The translations under genes were made by a program, and so were the position numbers. 64,000 bases of DNA. Origin: JAHRAW01 sp965226545. Lineage in GTDB: Bacteria > Pseudomonadota > Gammaproteobacteria > Arenicellales > Poriferihabitantaceae. Location: assembly GCA_965226545.1 (NCBI GenBank), contig OZ245364.1, positions 1,302,001 to 1,366,000 of the forward strand. The letters are read 5' to 3'. The notes beneath the pieces are model-generated. The model worked only from the letters and a program-made list of their open reading frames with translations, was not told where the DNA came from and made no database searches. The first letter of the stretch is position 1. Every line of letters starts with the position of its first letter. Below are positions 44,501-53,278 of this stretch, one piece after another.

Positions 44501-45068
44501 AGGCGCGTCGTTCGCCGCGCGCGACGGCGTCGATTAACACATCGGTTGGCGGGGCTGCGGTGTGCGGGCGGCAGGCGGCGATGGTGTCTTCAATCATGCC
44601 GACCAAGCCGAGTTGGCGTCCGTGTTCGGGCGAATAGATTCGAGTTACGCCATAGGCTTCGAGTTCGCGGATTTCATCGGCGACAATGACGCCGCCACCG
44701 CCGGCAAAGATTCGAATATGCGCGCCGCCGCGTTGGCGCAACTGATCCACCATGTATTTAAGATATTCGACATGCCCGCCTTGATAGGAACTGAGCGCGA
44801 TGCCGTGCGCGTCTTCATCCAATGCGGCGGTGACGACTTCGTCCACTGAGCGGTTGTGTCCGAGGTGAATCACTTCGACGCCAAGCGATTGCAAAATCCG
44901 CCGCACGATGTTAATCGCGGCGTCGTGTCCGTCGAATAAACCGGCGGCGGTTATAAAACGAAGCGGCGCGCGAGGTTGATTGTGTTGTTCGGCGTCCGCG
45001 CGGGCGGGCATGGGCATTGGATTTGCGCGAGCATTGGAGTTGCGCGGGGGTTGGTGTGCGTACAACAT
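41568..45068 (-). CDS. icmF: Fused isobutyryl-CoA mutase (IcmF)
   Basis: About 1166 residues joining three parts. The B12-binding domain (GLFDGHDAAINI, VEVIHLG) comes first. A MeaB-like GTPase chaperone follows, with Walker A GTGGAGKSSL and VETPGIGQGESG. Last is the acyl-CoA mutase TIM barrel (YGCDPAERPDIYGKIGNAGVS split here as YGCDPAERPD and GNAGVSIATLDD, then RNFYSVSISGYHIAEAG split as FYSVSISGYHI). IcmF interconverts isobutyryl-CoA and n-butyryl-CoA (or isovaleryl and pivalyl-CoA). Two repeat blocks add low-complexity loops: five 12-bp units (44405-44464, His/Asp/Ser-rich) and six 15-bp units (43382-43471, NDSLR repeats). The start is uncertain (45128, 45068 or 45017 in frame). Confidence 0.92.
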   Translation of the reverse strand: MLYAHQPPRNSNARANPMPMPARADAEQHNQPRAPLRFITAAGLFDGHDAAINIVRRILQSLGVEVIHLGHNRSVDEVVTAALDEDAHGIALSSYQGGHVEYLKYMVDQLRQRGGAHIRIFAGGGGVIVADEIRELEAYGVTRIYSPEHGRQLGLVGMIEDTIAACRPHTAAPPTDVLIDAVARGERRALAQLISALQPDEVAHGESHDVSHYATHDASHDEMPGALHDAITERLAAQQLSSTTATLPQRAPALGITGTGGAGKSSLTDELILRFRIGRRDELKIALLAIDPTRRKSGGALLGDRIRMNAIAHPTIFMRSVATRGAHGELPRALDAMIAACRLARFDLIIVETPGIGQGESGITAATDCALYVMTPEYGAQSQLEKIDMLDFAAFTAINKFDRKGADDAYRDVCKQMQRNRQAFDQPLESMPVYGTIASQFNDDGVTALYQGIVAQLETLGLPRAKDELPPTTTRCSTTAHRILPANRAHYLAEIAECVRDYKSETRQQAESARQRQQLDAVRAMLRDEKTMRATDSRRDDSHRNDSLGNDSLRNDSLRNDSQRDNTLDQLRAARDAKLTDESKTLLDEWPGLCERYQSEQLDFEVRGQTLCTDLTVTTLSGLTMRKIALPAFHDHGDLLNWLRLENLPGRFPFTAGVFAFKRENESPTRMFAGEGDAARTNRRFKQLSKHTPAKRLSTAFDSVTLYGCDPAERPDIYGKIGNAGVSIATLDDMKTLYDGFDLCDPRTSVSMTINGPAPIVMAMFLNTAIAQRIDAFCKQHNRDPDSTERKAIEDDALRQVRGTVQADILKEDQGQNTCIFSIEFSLKLMGDIQQYFIAREVRNFYSVSISGYHIAEAGANPVTQLAFTLANGFTYVESYLARGMDIDDFAGNLSFFFSNGMDPEYSVLGRVARRIWAVAMRNKYGADTRAQKLKYHIQTSGRSLHAQEMDFNDIRTTLQALIAVYDNCNSLHTNAYDEAVTTPTEESVRRALAIQLIINNEWGLAFNHNPNQGSFIIEQLTDLVEEAVLDEFERLSARGGVLGAMETGYQRGKIQDESMHYEQQKHDGSLPIIGVNTFENPSAHPPPPIELARSSEAEKQNQLRRLQDFQTRHADQSAAALARVKQSALSGENVFAALVDAVQYCSLGQLTELLYEVGGRYRRNM

Positions 45069-45421
45069 AACGCGCGGCGGTGCGAAAATCAAGCGGCGAT
45101 GTTGTGGTGCATAATGCGCACAGTGCACAGTACCCGGTACGATTGACGCATTGACGGTTCGGTTGGCATTGCACTGTTACTGTTGCATTGTTAAGTGATT
45201 GGGTTAAAATGTTTCGCCGCTTCGCCGCATTTTGAATCCGCCGAGTCCGTTGAGTCCGTTCCGATTCCGCCGCGTCCTCCCACCCGCTTCGCCGCCCGCG
45301 CAAAAACGCCCGCCGCCGATCTCGTCTATTCGCGTCTGTAAACGAGTCAGGGTCTCCGACCCTGCCCCGAATGTTCCGTCAATCGCGCAATTGCAACACC
45401 GCCGCCGCATCGCCCAACGCA
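45069..45421. other. Spacer without a gene
   Basis: Some 350 bp between icmF and the EamA transporter terminator. GCATTGACGGTT and TTGCACTGTTACTGTTGCATTGTTA-like variation lies near 45140-45195. Open frames here lack codon structure. I see no RNA gene. Confidence 0.55.
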
Positions 45422-45450
45422 TAAAAAGGGCGACATCTCTGCCGCCCTTT
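45422..45450 (-). terminator. Terminator of the EamA transporter gene
   Basis: AAAGGGCGGCA pairs with TGTCGCCCTTT with one mismatch, ending in a T-run on the minus strand just past the stop. Confidence 0.8.
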
Positions 45451-45452
45451 TT

Positions 45453-46331
45453 TTATTTCGTCCGCTTTTTGCCGTGCAATATCATCATCATTCCGCAAAA
45501 AACGATGACGGCAATTCCCAGCCATTCGTGCGAATCCGGAATGTCGCCGTGAAACATCCATCCAACAATCACCGCTATCGCAATTTCCCAATACTGAAAC
45601 AGCGCAAGAAATGCCGCATTCGCATATTTGAATGCAAGCACCATAAAATAATACGCCAGCGCGATGCATCCGCCCATCATGGTGAAACCCGCAATGTCGC
45701 TGATTGTCAGCGGTTTGGTTTCAATAAAAAATATCAGCGGAAAAAGCACAACCGCGCCCGTCATTGCCACATAAAAACTTCCAACTTCGGGCGGGACGGG
45801 AGTAAATTTGCGCGAAACGATAACAAATAAAGCGAAAAATACGCCGGAGATAATCGCAAGAATGTTGTGCCATTCCAAACCGATGTCCGGACGCACAATT
45901 AGCATCACGCCGCAGAATCCGCCCACGATATAAACGAAATGCACGGGGCGCACGCGTTCTCCCAAAATCACAAACGATAGCAGCGCGACAATAAACGGCG
46001 AAAACATCTGCAATGCAATGGCGCGCGCCTGCGGAATAACCGAAAACGCCAAGATAATCAATGCAACCGACGCGGCCAACAGCAAGCCGCGAATGATTTG
46101 CTCGCGCGGATGATACTCGCGAATCAATTTTGCGCGATGGTAAAAAATGACAAACGGCGCCATCCACAAAAAATGCGCCGCGAATCGTCCGAACGCCACT
46201 TCCCAAGGCGAAAAAGACGCCGTTAAATTTTTGGCTACGCCATCGCTGAGCGGAATAAGAGAAAATGCGCCCATCATCAAAAGTGCCGCCAGCACCGGCC
46301 GCTCCGAATGTTGCGTTTTATTTTCGGTCAT
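45453..46331 (-). CDS. EamA/DMT superfamily transporter
   Basis: A 292-residue inner-membrane protein with ten hydrophobic helices in two similar halves (EamA repeats), as in drug/metabolite exporters such as RhaT and YdcZ relatives. Helix 1 carries LLMMGAFSLIPLSDGVAKNL and the second half has ISGVFFALFVIVSRK. The short Lys/Arg tail puts the C-terminus inside the cell. The substrate is not deducible. Codon use is less GC-rich than in the neighbours, which hints at later acquisition. It is monocistronic with its own terminator. Confidence 0.88.
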   Translation of the reverse strand: MTENKTQHSERPVLAALLMMGAFSLIPLSDGVAKNLTASFSPWEVAFGRFAAHFLWMAPFVIFYHRAKLIREYHPREQIIRGLLLAASVALIILAFSVIPQARAIALQMFSPFIVALLSFVILGERVRPVHFVYIVGGFCGVMLIVRPDIGLEWHNILAIISGVFFALFVIVSRKFTPVPPEVGSFYVAMTGAVVLFPLIFFIETKPLTISDIAGFTMMGGCIALAYYFMVLAFKYANAAFLALFQYWEIAIAVIVGWMFHGDIPDSHEWLGIAVIVFCGMMMILHGKKRTK

Positions 46332-46568
46332 TGTACTGCTCCTTTGTTGTCAATGTCGGCGGTTCGCCGCCGAGCGTTGTATGGCACCGAGTATTGCCGC
46401 TACGATGGCGGCAATGGCATGATAAGGAATCGGCGGTTTTGCGACCAGCAAATGCTCAAAGGACATGATAAACATGTGCAATTTAGATGACGAAAAAACA
46501 AACTTATCATATTTTCTTGTTAAATTATTAAGTTATGTTGTTAAATTAATTTGGTTAAGCAAAGTAAA

Positions 46569-47780
46569 GTGACAAACGCATCGACAACACCTCCACCTTT
46601 ATCCGCCACCGCCGCCGCGCGCGTTGCTTCGGTTACGCAATGGCTAAACAGTGAGGCGCGGTTGTTGGATGACACCGCGAAGTTGGATGAGGCGATTATT
46701 GCGCGGTTGCGCGATGTCGGGTTGCCGATTGCGCGGTATGTATCGGCGGTGCCGAGTTTGCATCCGCATATCGACGGGTTGTCCGCGCATTGGCGCGACG
46801 ATGCCGGCATAAGATTCATCGAACATTTTTCCGATGCGGTGAGCGATGAAGTGTTGGCGCGCAGCCCGATTGTCGCGGTGATTCAAAGCGGGCAACCGTA
46901 TCGCCGCCGATTGACAACGCCGCCGCCCGACGACGGCGGCATCTTGGGCGAACTTTACGCCGACGGCTACACCGATTATTTAATCATCGCGTTGCCGTTT
47001 GCCGACGGTTCGCACAAAGCGATTTCATTTGCCGCGCGCGGCGACGGGTTTAGCGATGAGGATGCCGCAATGTTGCATGCATTGGCTGCGCCGATTGCGG
47101 CGACGATGGAGGTGCGTTATCTCGCGCATTTAACCGGCGTGTTGATGGATACCTATGTCGGTGCGGTCGCCGGGCGCAAGGTGTTGAACGGCGCGATTAA
47201 GCGCGGTTCATCCGAGACGATTCGCGCGGCGATTTGGTTGTGCGATTTAAAGGGCTTTACCGCATTGTCGGAAAATCTGCGCGGCGAGGAGTTGCTGGCG
47301 TTACTCAATCAATATTTCGAAGCGATGACCACTGCCATCGAGGCGCATCAAGGCGAGGTGTTGAAGTTTATCGGCGATGCGGTGCTGGCGATTTTTCAGC
47401 CCAACGGCGCGGCAGGCGGGGGCGGTGAACAATCCGCCGCCGAACGCGCTTTATGCGCAACTCGAGACGCCATCGATGCGTTGGATGAAGTTAACCGAAT
47501 GCGAATCAGCCAACAACAAACGCGAATCGATTGCGGCATTGCGTTGCATTTTGGTGATGTGTTGTACGGCAATGTCGGCGGGCAACGGCGGTTGGATTTC
47601 ACCGTGATAGGCCCGGCGGTTAATCTTGCCGCGCGCATCGAATCGCTGACGCGCGAATTAAATCGCACGGTGTTGGTGTCCAAAGCGTTTGCCGAAGTGC
47701 ATCGCGGGAAGTTCGAGGAGTTGGGGGCGTTTTCGTTTAAGGGGATTGCTGATGGGCAGACTGTGTTGGCGCCGTTGTGA
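46569..47780 (+). CDS. Class III adenylate/guanylate cyclase with N-terminal sensory region
   Basis: Makes cyclic nucleotide from ATP or GTP. The C-terminal ~190 residues are the cyclase catalytic domain: metal-binding Asp in CDLKGFTALSE, IGDAVLAIF with the second Asp, CGIALHFGDVLYGNVGG, and FTVIGPAVNLAARIE near the end. The N-terminal ~200 residues look like a GAF-type sensor (DYLIIALPFADG, SFAARGDGFSDEDAAML). No membrane segment is seen, so it is cytoplasmic. The start is GTG at 46569, or TTG at 46551, both in frame; neither has a good ribosome-binding site. The ligand and whether cAMP or cGMP is made are open. Confidence 0.88.
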   Translation: MTNASTTPPPLSATAAARVASVTQWLNSEARLLDDTAKLDEAIIARLRDVGLPIARYVSAVPSLHPHIDGLSAHWRDDAGIRFIEHFSDAVSDEVLARSPIVAVIQSGQPYRRRLTTPPPDDGGILGELYADGYTDYLIIALPFADGSHKAISFAARGDGFSDEDAAMLHALAAPIAATMEVRYLAHLTGVLMDTYVGAVAGRKVLNGAIKRGSSETIRAAIWLCDLKGFTALSENLRGEELLALLNQYFEAMTTAIEAHQGEVLKFIGDAVLAIFQPNGAAGGGGEQSAAERALCATRDAIDALDEVNRMRISQQQTRIDCGIALHFGDVLYGNVGGQRRLDFTVIGPAVNLAARIESLTRELNRTVLVSKAFAEVHRGKFEELGAFSFKGIADGQTVLAPL

Positions 47781-47832
47781 CTTTCACTTTGTATGTCACT
47801 TCGACTGTGACTTTGCTTGTTACTTTAAACAA

Positions 47833-47869
47833 TAAAAAAAGCCCGCCGTGTCCGAAGACAACGGCGGGC
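47833..47869 (-). terminator. Terminator of the giant autotransporter gene
   Basis: On the minus strand GCCCGCCGTTGTC-TTCG-GACACGGCGGGC is followed by T7. It lies between convergent genes and could also slow the cyclase transcript. Confidence 0.92.
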
Positions 47870-47899
47870 AAAGAATCACCGAACCACTTTTCAAACCAA

Positions 47900-50800
47900 T
47901 TAGAACTTGACTTCGCCCTGCAACAACACGCGGCGTTCGTTTACGCTGTGTTGGTTGTGGCGCTGTTCGCCGGTGAGGTTTAAATCGAAATAGCGATGCG
48001 GCGACCAATCGACGCCGAGACGATAGATGTCGTCGTCGGCGGTGATGGCGTCGAAGAACGGCGCGATGTAGCCGTTTGCGCTTTGGATGCCGTAGGACAA
48101 ACGCGATTCGGTGCGCCAGATGTAGTTTGCATCGCGCGCATCATCGGCGTCGGCATCGGTGGCGAGGTCGCCGATAGATTCGGCATTCCACACTTGACCG
48201 AATTCGCCGGCTTCGCCATAACTCGGGCGTACGCGCAAGGCAAAGCCTTGTCCGTCTATGCCGGTGCTGACGCGGATGTTGCCGTACGCGCCCCATTCGT
48301 TGTATTCATCGCGCCCAAACAAGCCGTGCGCGCCGACTTCGATGGTGGTGCGGTCGCCGAGATAATTCCAGCCCAAGGCGCTTTCCATTGCGGTGCCGTT
48401 GTCGCCGTCGCCGCCATCCGAACGCAGCCCGATTTCGACATAGGCGGCGCGGTTGTCGGTGCGCGAATTGGTGTCGTGCCATTTAAGCAGCCCGCGCACC
48501 GTGCTGGTGCTGATGTCTTGTTGGCGCAAACTGCCGTCGTCGTTGCCTTCGATATCCAAGGTGCCGCCGCGCGCTTCGGCGCGCAGTTGCAGCCACGGCG
48601 ACAGTTCATTGCTGCCGCCGACGCCGCCGGCGGTCAGCGACATATCGCTGGTGTATTTGTTGCCGTTTTCGGTGATGGTCAAATCGCCGACGCCGCCGCC
48701 AATCGCCGCCCACACATTGGCGTCGCCGATGCGCCAGTTGATATACGGATAAGCGCTGCTGAGCGACATTTCATATTCGCCCTCGACCTTGCCGCGCGTT
48801 TGCCCGATGTCTTCGGCTTCATAATCGATGGTCGAATCGCTTTGCGATACGGCGAGGCCGAGCAGTGTGTCGCCGCCGATTTTGAAATCGAATCCAAGAT
48901 GCAATTCGTTGACGCCGCCATCCCAATCGATGGCTTCATCGTCGCCGGACAGGTGGCGATAGCGCAATCCGCCCCAAACGGCGCCGGCGGCGGTGGCGTT
49001 GCCGCCGGTGGCGTTAAACGGCAATACGAATTTGCTGTTGGCAAGTAATGCCTTGTTGTCGAAGGCATCGTTTGCCGCATCGTTTGCGCCGCTTGCCAAC
49101 GCCGCCAACGGCGTTTGCCCGCCAATCGATGCATACGGCACGGCGGTGTTGGCGGTGGCAATGCGGTCGGCAATCGCGCCCAACATTCCGGCAATCGATA
49201 CGCCGGCGAATTTGGAGAGGATTTCGTCGTTGAGTTGGACGAATGATTCGGGGTCGGCGGTGCGCAGGGTGATTTCTTGCGTTACCACTGCGCCGTGCAG
49301 GGTTACTGTGAATTCGTAGACCGTTTGCTTCGGCGGATTTTCCACGGCGAAGGTTTCATCGCTGATAAGTTGCGCGGAGGTTTCGTCAAAGGTCAAACCG
49401 ACTTCGCCGGCGGGTATGGCAAGTGCATAAGTCGCCGCCGCCGTACTTTCAGCAACGGTGAAATCCGCGGATAAGTCGAAAGTTTTTGCCTCGCCAATGA
49501 TAAACAACACTTCGCGCGTTTCGCGGGTTTGCGTTATCGGCTGGATGCGAATCGAAAAAGTGTCGCTTGCAGTTGCGCCGTTGGCATCGGTGACCGTGTA
49601 GGTTAAGTCGTCGATATCCAAATCGGCGGTCACCGTCAGCGTTGCGGCCGACAGCGTGCGACTGGCGGCATCGAAGGTAATGCCTCTCGTCGACAGCAAG
49701 TCACCGGCTACTGCGGCCAATTCATAAGTAATCGGCTCTTCGCCGCCGGTTGCCGCCGGCAATGTCGTGGTTTCCCCGATGGTGAACGCCAAGGGAAGTT
49801 CTTGGGTGTTGTCATCCGGGTCGTTTTCACCGACGGTTACGCCAATTGCATCGGATATCTGCAACGTAAACACAACGCTGCCGGACGAGCCAAGCGTGTC
49901 GGTGGCGGTCAAGGTGTATTCGGTGAGGGCGAGTGCCGCTGTCGGCGTGCCGGTGAGGGCGCGCGTGCTTTCGTCGAACGCCAATCCAATTGGCGTCAAG
50001 GTGGAGGGGTCGGGGGTCAAGGCGTATACCAAAGCACCGGTGCCGCCGGTTGCCGCCGCCAACGTTTCACTAACCGCCGCCGGTTGATTGGCGGTGTAGG
50101 CAAATGGACCTACCGCCGCAAAACTCGGGCGGGCATTGATGGCGAAGGTGAGGGTGAATTCGCCACTGCGTCCGCCGGCATCGTAGGCGGTGCGGGTGTA
50201 GATGAAGTCGCCCTCCGTCGTCGGCGTGCCGCTGATGACGACCCTGAAGTCCGGTTGTTCCACTGCGGTCAAGCCGCTCGGCAAGCCCGTTTCGGTGTAA
50301 TTATCAATGCCGCCAACGCCGCCGCTCGCCTCCGGCAACGTCAAAGAACCCACCATTGCACCGCCGGCGGTGAACGTTTCCGCACCGACGCTGCCGGTTA
50401 CCATTGACATTGTCGGGGTGAAGGACGGTTTGGGGGTTACGCTGATGATGAAGGTGACGCTTGCTGTATCACTGTCAAAGGAGTCGGTTGCGGTAAGCGA
50501 GAAAGTTCCCAACGATGCCGTCGTCGGCACCGTGCCGCCCAACGTGTTGCTGGCGGCATCGTAGGTGACGCCGGTCGGCAGGGCCGCAGCACTGGTGCCG
50601 TCCACGTCGGTGAGTGCATAGCCGGCCGTGCCACCGACATTAATCGCACTGGCAAGTTGCACATCATTGATTGCATCTTCAGTGCCCCAAGCGAAGTCGG
50701 CTTGCGGTTGCATTGCCAATTCGCCGAGGATGGTGACATTGGTCGCATACGACACGGCTACGCCGTAAAAATCGCGCAGATGCAACCAAAGCGGAAAATC

Positions 50801-53062
50801 CCCCGCCGCTGTCGGCGTGCCGGCTATCTCAACATTGGATGTGCCGGTTGATGCGGTGAGGACGGCGTAAGACAAGCCGTTCGATGAGAAAGAGGCGTTG
50901 CTGTATGCACCGTCGGTCAGTTTGAAAGTGAATGGCGGCGTACCATAGTTGGTCGGGCTTGGAAGGGTTCGCGGAGACGCCATATTGACGCGGAATGAAT
51001 AGCCGCCACCCAAAGTCGTGGACGCTATCAAATCGGGATATGCAGGCGTGCCGAAAAATTCAATATTAAAACTAACCGTAACAGGGGCACCCTGTGCGTC
51101 GGTTATCGTAACCACCACCGCTTGAGTGCCCGAGCCGATGCCATCCGGCACCGTAACGGTAGGGGAAACGTCACCGCCGGTATAACGCAATACGCGCGTG
51201 ATGGGGTCGAGCGACAAGTATGCAGGCACCGTGGCCGGCGTCGTTATCGAATAGGTCAATACGCCATCACCGCCGGTCGCTTTCGCGATTTCGATTGTGC
51301 GCGACGTGCCGACGGTGAAACTCAAATCGGCTTGTGATACGGCGGCGACCGGGGCATATATCCGCAGGTTAAAGGTAATCGACCGTTGCTTGCTGTTGCC
51401 GTCTGTGACGGTCAGGATGTAATCGCCTGAATCGGCGGGAGCGGCGGAGGCGGCGACGGTGCCGAATACGAGTGACGTGGTGTCAAAGGTTACCCCGGTG
51501 ATGCTGGAGAGTGCCGTGCCGTCCGCTTTCGCAACCGCATACACAGGCGTTCCCGCCAAGGTGCCGCTGCCGGCGGCTACATAGTTGGGCAACGTGACCA
51601 TTGCCGCAGTGCCTTGGGCGGTAACGATGTCGAGGGCGGGGTCATCGGTCAAGGTGAAGCCTTCGGAGACGGTGAGTGCGAAATCGATGTCCATCGTTAC
51701 CGGCGGGTCAAGCACATTATCCACTGCAGTCAAGGTGAAACTGGTCTCAGTAGCGGACAGCAATCCCGATGCACTGCGAAATTCGCGCGTGTTGGCGTTA
51801 AACACCATTCCACTCGGCAGGGCGCTTCCGTCTTCCTGGGCCAGTGTGTAAACATCCGAATCATCCAAGCCGCCCGCCATTTCCGGCAAGGTGACGCTGT
51901 TGTCAAAGCCAACCGTCCAACCCAAAGCGGTTTGTGCCGCCAAACTCGGCGCGTCATATACCCTCAGGGTAAAGGTAATCGCCAGCGTCGCAAAGTTGTC
52001 GTCGCTGACCCAAAAAATGTAGGTGCCCGAAGAGGTTCTGGCAACGGAGCCAGTGGTGCTGAATACGCGTGAAGTCGTGTCAAAAGCCACACCGATATCT
52101 GCCAAAAACGTCTGGTCTGAACGTCTAACCGCATAGTCAGGGTTCGCCAAGTTCATGCCGTCGCCAGCGGCGGCATATGCGGGGAACGCGGGGAACGATT
52201 GCGCAGTGCTGCCTGCGGCGATAGTGATGTCAGCGATGCTACCGGGCAAAGTAAATCCTTCGGCGTAACTGATGTTGAAAGTCGCCGCGGCTTTATCGTT
52301 GGTTTGAGTGTCCGTTGCGGTCAAGACGTAACTGTCTACATTGCCAACAGCCAAACCCAAATCCGCCGGGGCGCGCAATCGGTTTGTGCCGTTGATAAGC
52401 GTCAATCCGCTCGGCAGGCGAGAGCCGTCCTCTTTGGTAATGCCATACGAGATGCTACTCAAGCCTTCCGATGCGGGGAATAATGTTGCCGTGAGCACAA
52501 AGCCATCGGTAAAACCAATATCGGGTTGTGCGGTGCCGGCGAATGTTACCGGTTGGTAGGCGAATACATTGCCAATCCGTACATCTCGTGTATAGGTGGG
52601 GGTGGCGGCGGCATAAACGTTAAAGTTGACTGCGCCGTCATAAGCGCCCTTGATTTCGCCTTCAAGTATGCCGGTGGCTTCAGCGAAAGTAAGGCCGGCC
52701 GTTTGCAAGTTGGCATCGGCGTCGGGCGTGCTGATTACAAAACTGGTGACAGCGAAAGTTTGCCCTCTGTCGCCGCCGCTGTTGTGGAGTGCTTGCGTTG
52801 GCAAGGTCAGCGAATAACTTGTGCCAACTTTAAAGGTGATGTTCGGCAAATCGCCGTCGATAACCGTCGGGAAATCGCCGGCGCCGATTGGTAAATCTTG
52901 CGCTTTTGCCGAGCCAAACATGCCAAGCAACAACAACCCCAACAAGGCGAGCGCGCATTTGGATGCGCTTTTGTGACTGGTTCGGTTGCCGCGTTTTGCG
53001 CGTTGTGAAACCGACCGGGTGGTGTGTCCGTTGTTGGACAGTTCGGTGTTCATAAGTGTCAC
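47900..53062 (-). CDS. Giant autotransporter adhesin with Ig-like repeats
   Basis: A 1720-residue surface protein. A long basic N-terminus is followed by a signal core (CALALLGLLLLGMFGSAKAQ, cut near residue 54). About twelve He_PIG/cadherin-like repeats of 90-110 residues follow, with recurring TFTLT-type strands and PSGLT or SGTPT ends. The linker (FAGVSIAGMLGAIADRI, PYASIGGQTPLAAL) leads to a beta-barrel of about 350 residues (AYPYINWRIGDAN, AHGLFGRDEYNEWG) ending in LQGEVKF. It fits a type V secreted adhesin that stays attached through its barrel. Residue 4 (M) is an alternative start. It is the intact relative of the frameshifted gene at 29976-34489 and shares its barrel with 14877-16358. 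Confidence 0.88.
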   Translation of the reverse strand: MTLMNTELSNNGHTTRSVSQRAKRGNRTSHKSASKCALALLGLLLLGMFGSAKAQDLPIGAGDFPTVIDGDLPNITFKVGTSYSLTLPTQALHNSGGDRGQTFAVTSFVISTPDADANLQTAGLTFAEATGILEGEIKGAYDGAVNFNVYAAATPTYTRDVRIGNVFAYQPVTFAGTAQPDIGFTDGFVLTATLFPASEGLSSISYGITKEDGSRLPSGLTLINGTNRLRAPADLGLAVGNVDSYVLTATDTQTNDKAAATFNISYAEGFTLPGSIADITIAAGSTAQSFPAFPAYAAAGDGMNLANPDYAVRRSDQTFLADIGVAFDTTSRVFSTTGSVARTSSGTYIFWVSDDNFATLAITFTLRVYDAPSLAAQTALGWTVGFDNSVTLPEMAGGLDDSDVYTLAQEDGSALPSGMVFNANTREFRSASGLLSATETSFTLTAVDNVLDPPVTMDIDFALTVSEGFTLTDDPALDIVTAQGTAAMVTLPNYVAAGSGTLAGTPVYAVAKADGTALSSITGVTFDTTSLVFGTVAASAAPADSGDYILTVTDGNSKQRSITFNLRIYAPVAAVSQADLSFTVGTSRTIEIAKATGGDGVLTYSITTPATVPAYLSLDPITRVLRYTGGDVSPTVTVPDGIGSGTQAVVVTITDAQGAPVTVSFNIEFFGTPAYPDLIASTTLGGGYSFRVNMASPRTLPSPTNYGTPPFTFKLTDGAYSNASFSSNGLSYAVLTASTGTSNVEIAGTPTAAGDFPLWLHLRDFYGVAVSYATNVTILGELAMQPQADFAWGTEDAINDVQLASAINVGGTAGYALTDVDGTSAAALPTGVTYDAASNTLGGTVPTTASLGTFSLTATDSFDSDTASVTFIISVTPKPSFTPTMSMVTGSVGAETFTAGGAMVGSLTLPEASGGVGGIDNYTETGLPSGLTAVEQPDFRVVISGTPTTEGDFIYTRTAYDAGGRSGEFTLTFAINARPSFAAVGPFAYTANQPAAVSETLAAATGGTGALVYALTPDPSTLTPIGLAFDESTRALTGTPTAALALTEYTLTATDTLGSSGSVVFTLQISDAIGVTVGENDPDDNTQELPLAFTIGETTTLPAATGGEEPITYELAAVAGDLLSTRGITFDAASRTLSAATLTVTADLDIDDLTYTVTDANGATASDTFSIRIQPITQTRETREVLFIIGEAKTFDLSADFTVAESTAAATYALAIPAGEVGLTFDETSAQLISDETFAVENPPKQTVYEFTVTLHGAVVTQEITLRTADPESFVQLNDEILSKFAGVSIAGMLGAIADRIATANTAVPYASIGGQTPLAALASGANDAANDAFDNKALLANSKFVLPFNATGGNATAAGAVWGGLRYRHLSGDDEAIDWDGGVNELHLGFDFKIGGDTLLGLAVSQSDSTIDYEAEDIGQTRGKVEGEYEMSLSSAYPYINWRIGDANVWAAIGGGVGDLTITENGNKYTSDMSLTAGGVGGSNELSPWLQLRAEARGGTLDIEGNDDGSLRQQDISTSTVRGLLKWHDTNSRTDNRAAYVEIGLRSDGGDGDNGTAMESALGWNYLGDRTTIEVGAHGLFGRDEYNEWGAYGNIRVSTGIDGQGFALRVRPSYGEAGEFGQVWNAESIGDLATDADADDARDANYIWRTESRLSYGIQSANGYIAPFFDAITADDDIYRLGVDWSPHRYFDLNLTGEQRHNQHSVNERRVLLQGEVKF

Positions 53063-53278
53063 CTCAATTCAATTGGACGATGAAAAACAAACGGGCAACC
53101 CCGCCTGCACAAATTACCCGCAAAACATACTCCGCCCCCGCCAATTTGTCAAGCCCCGCCGCACAACATTTTTACCGCCGCTTGCCGCAATTGGTGATAA
53201 TGCGTGACAATGCGCAATACACCCGCCGTTCAATTGGCGGTTCAATTTTCACCCCGTAACCCTTATTCACTTGCACCA

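Noticed and set aside
45204..45552. Open frames on both strands between icmF and the EamA gene
   Set aside because: No coding bias or family resemblance; they overlap the terminator of the EamA gene.
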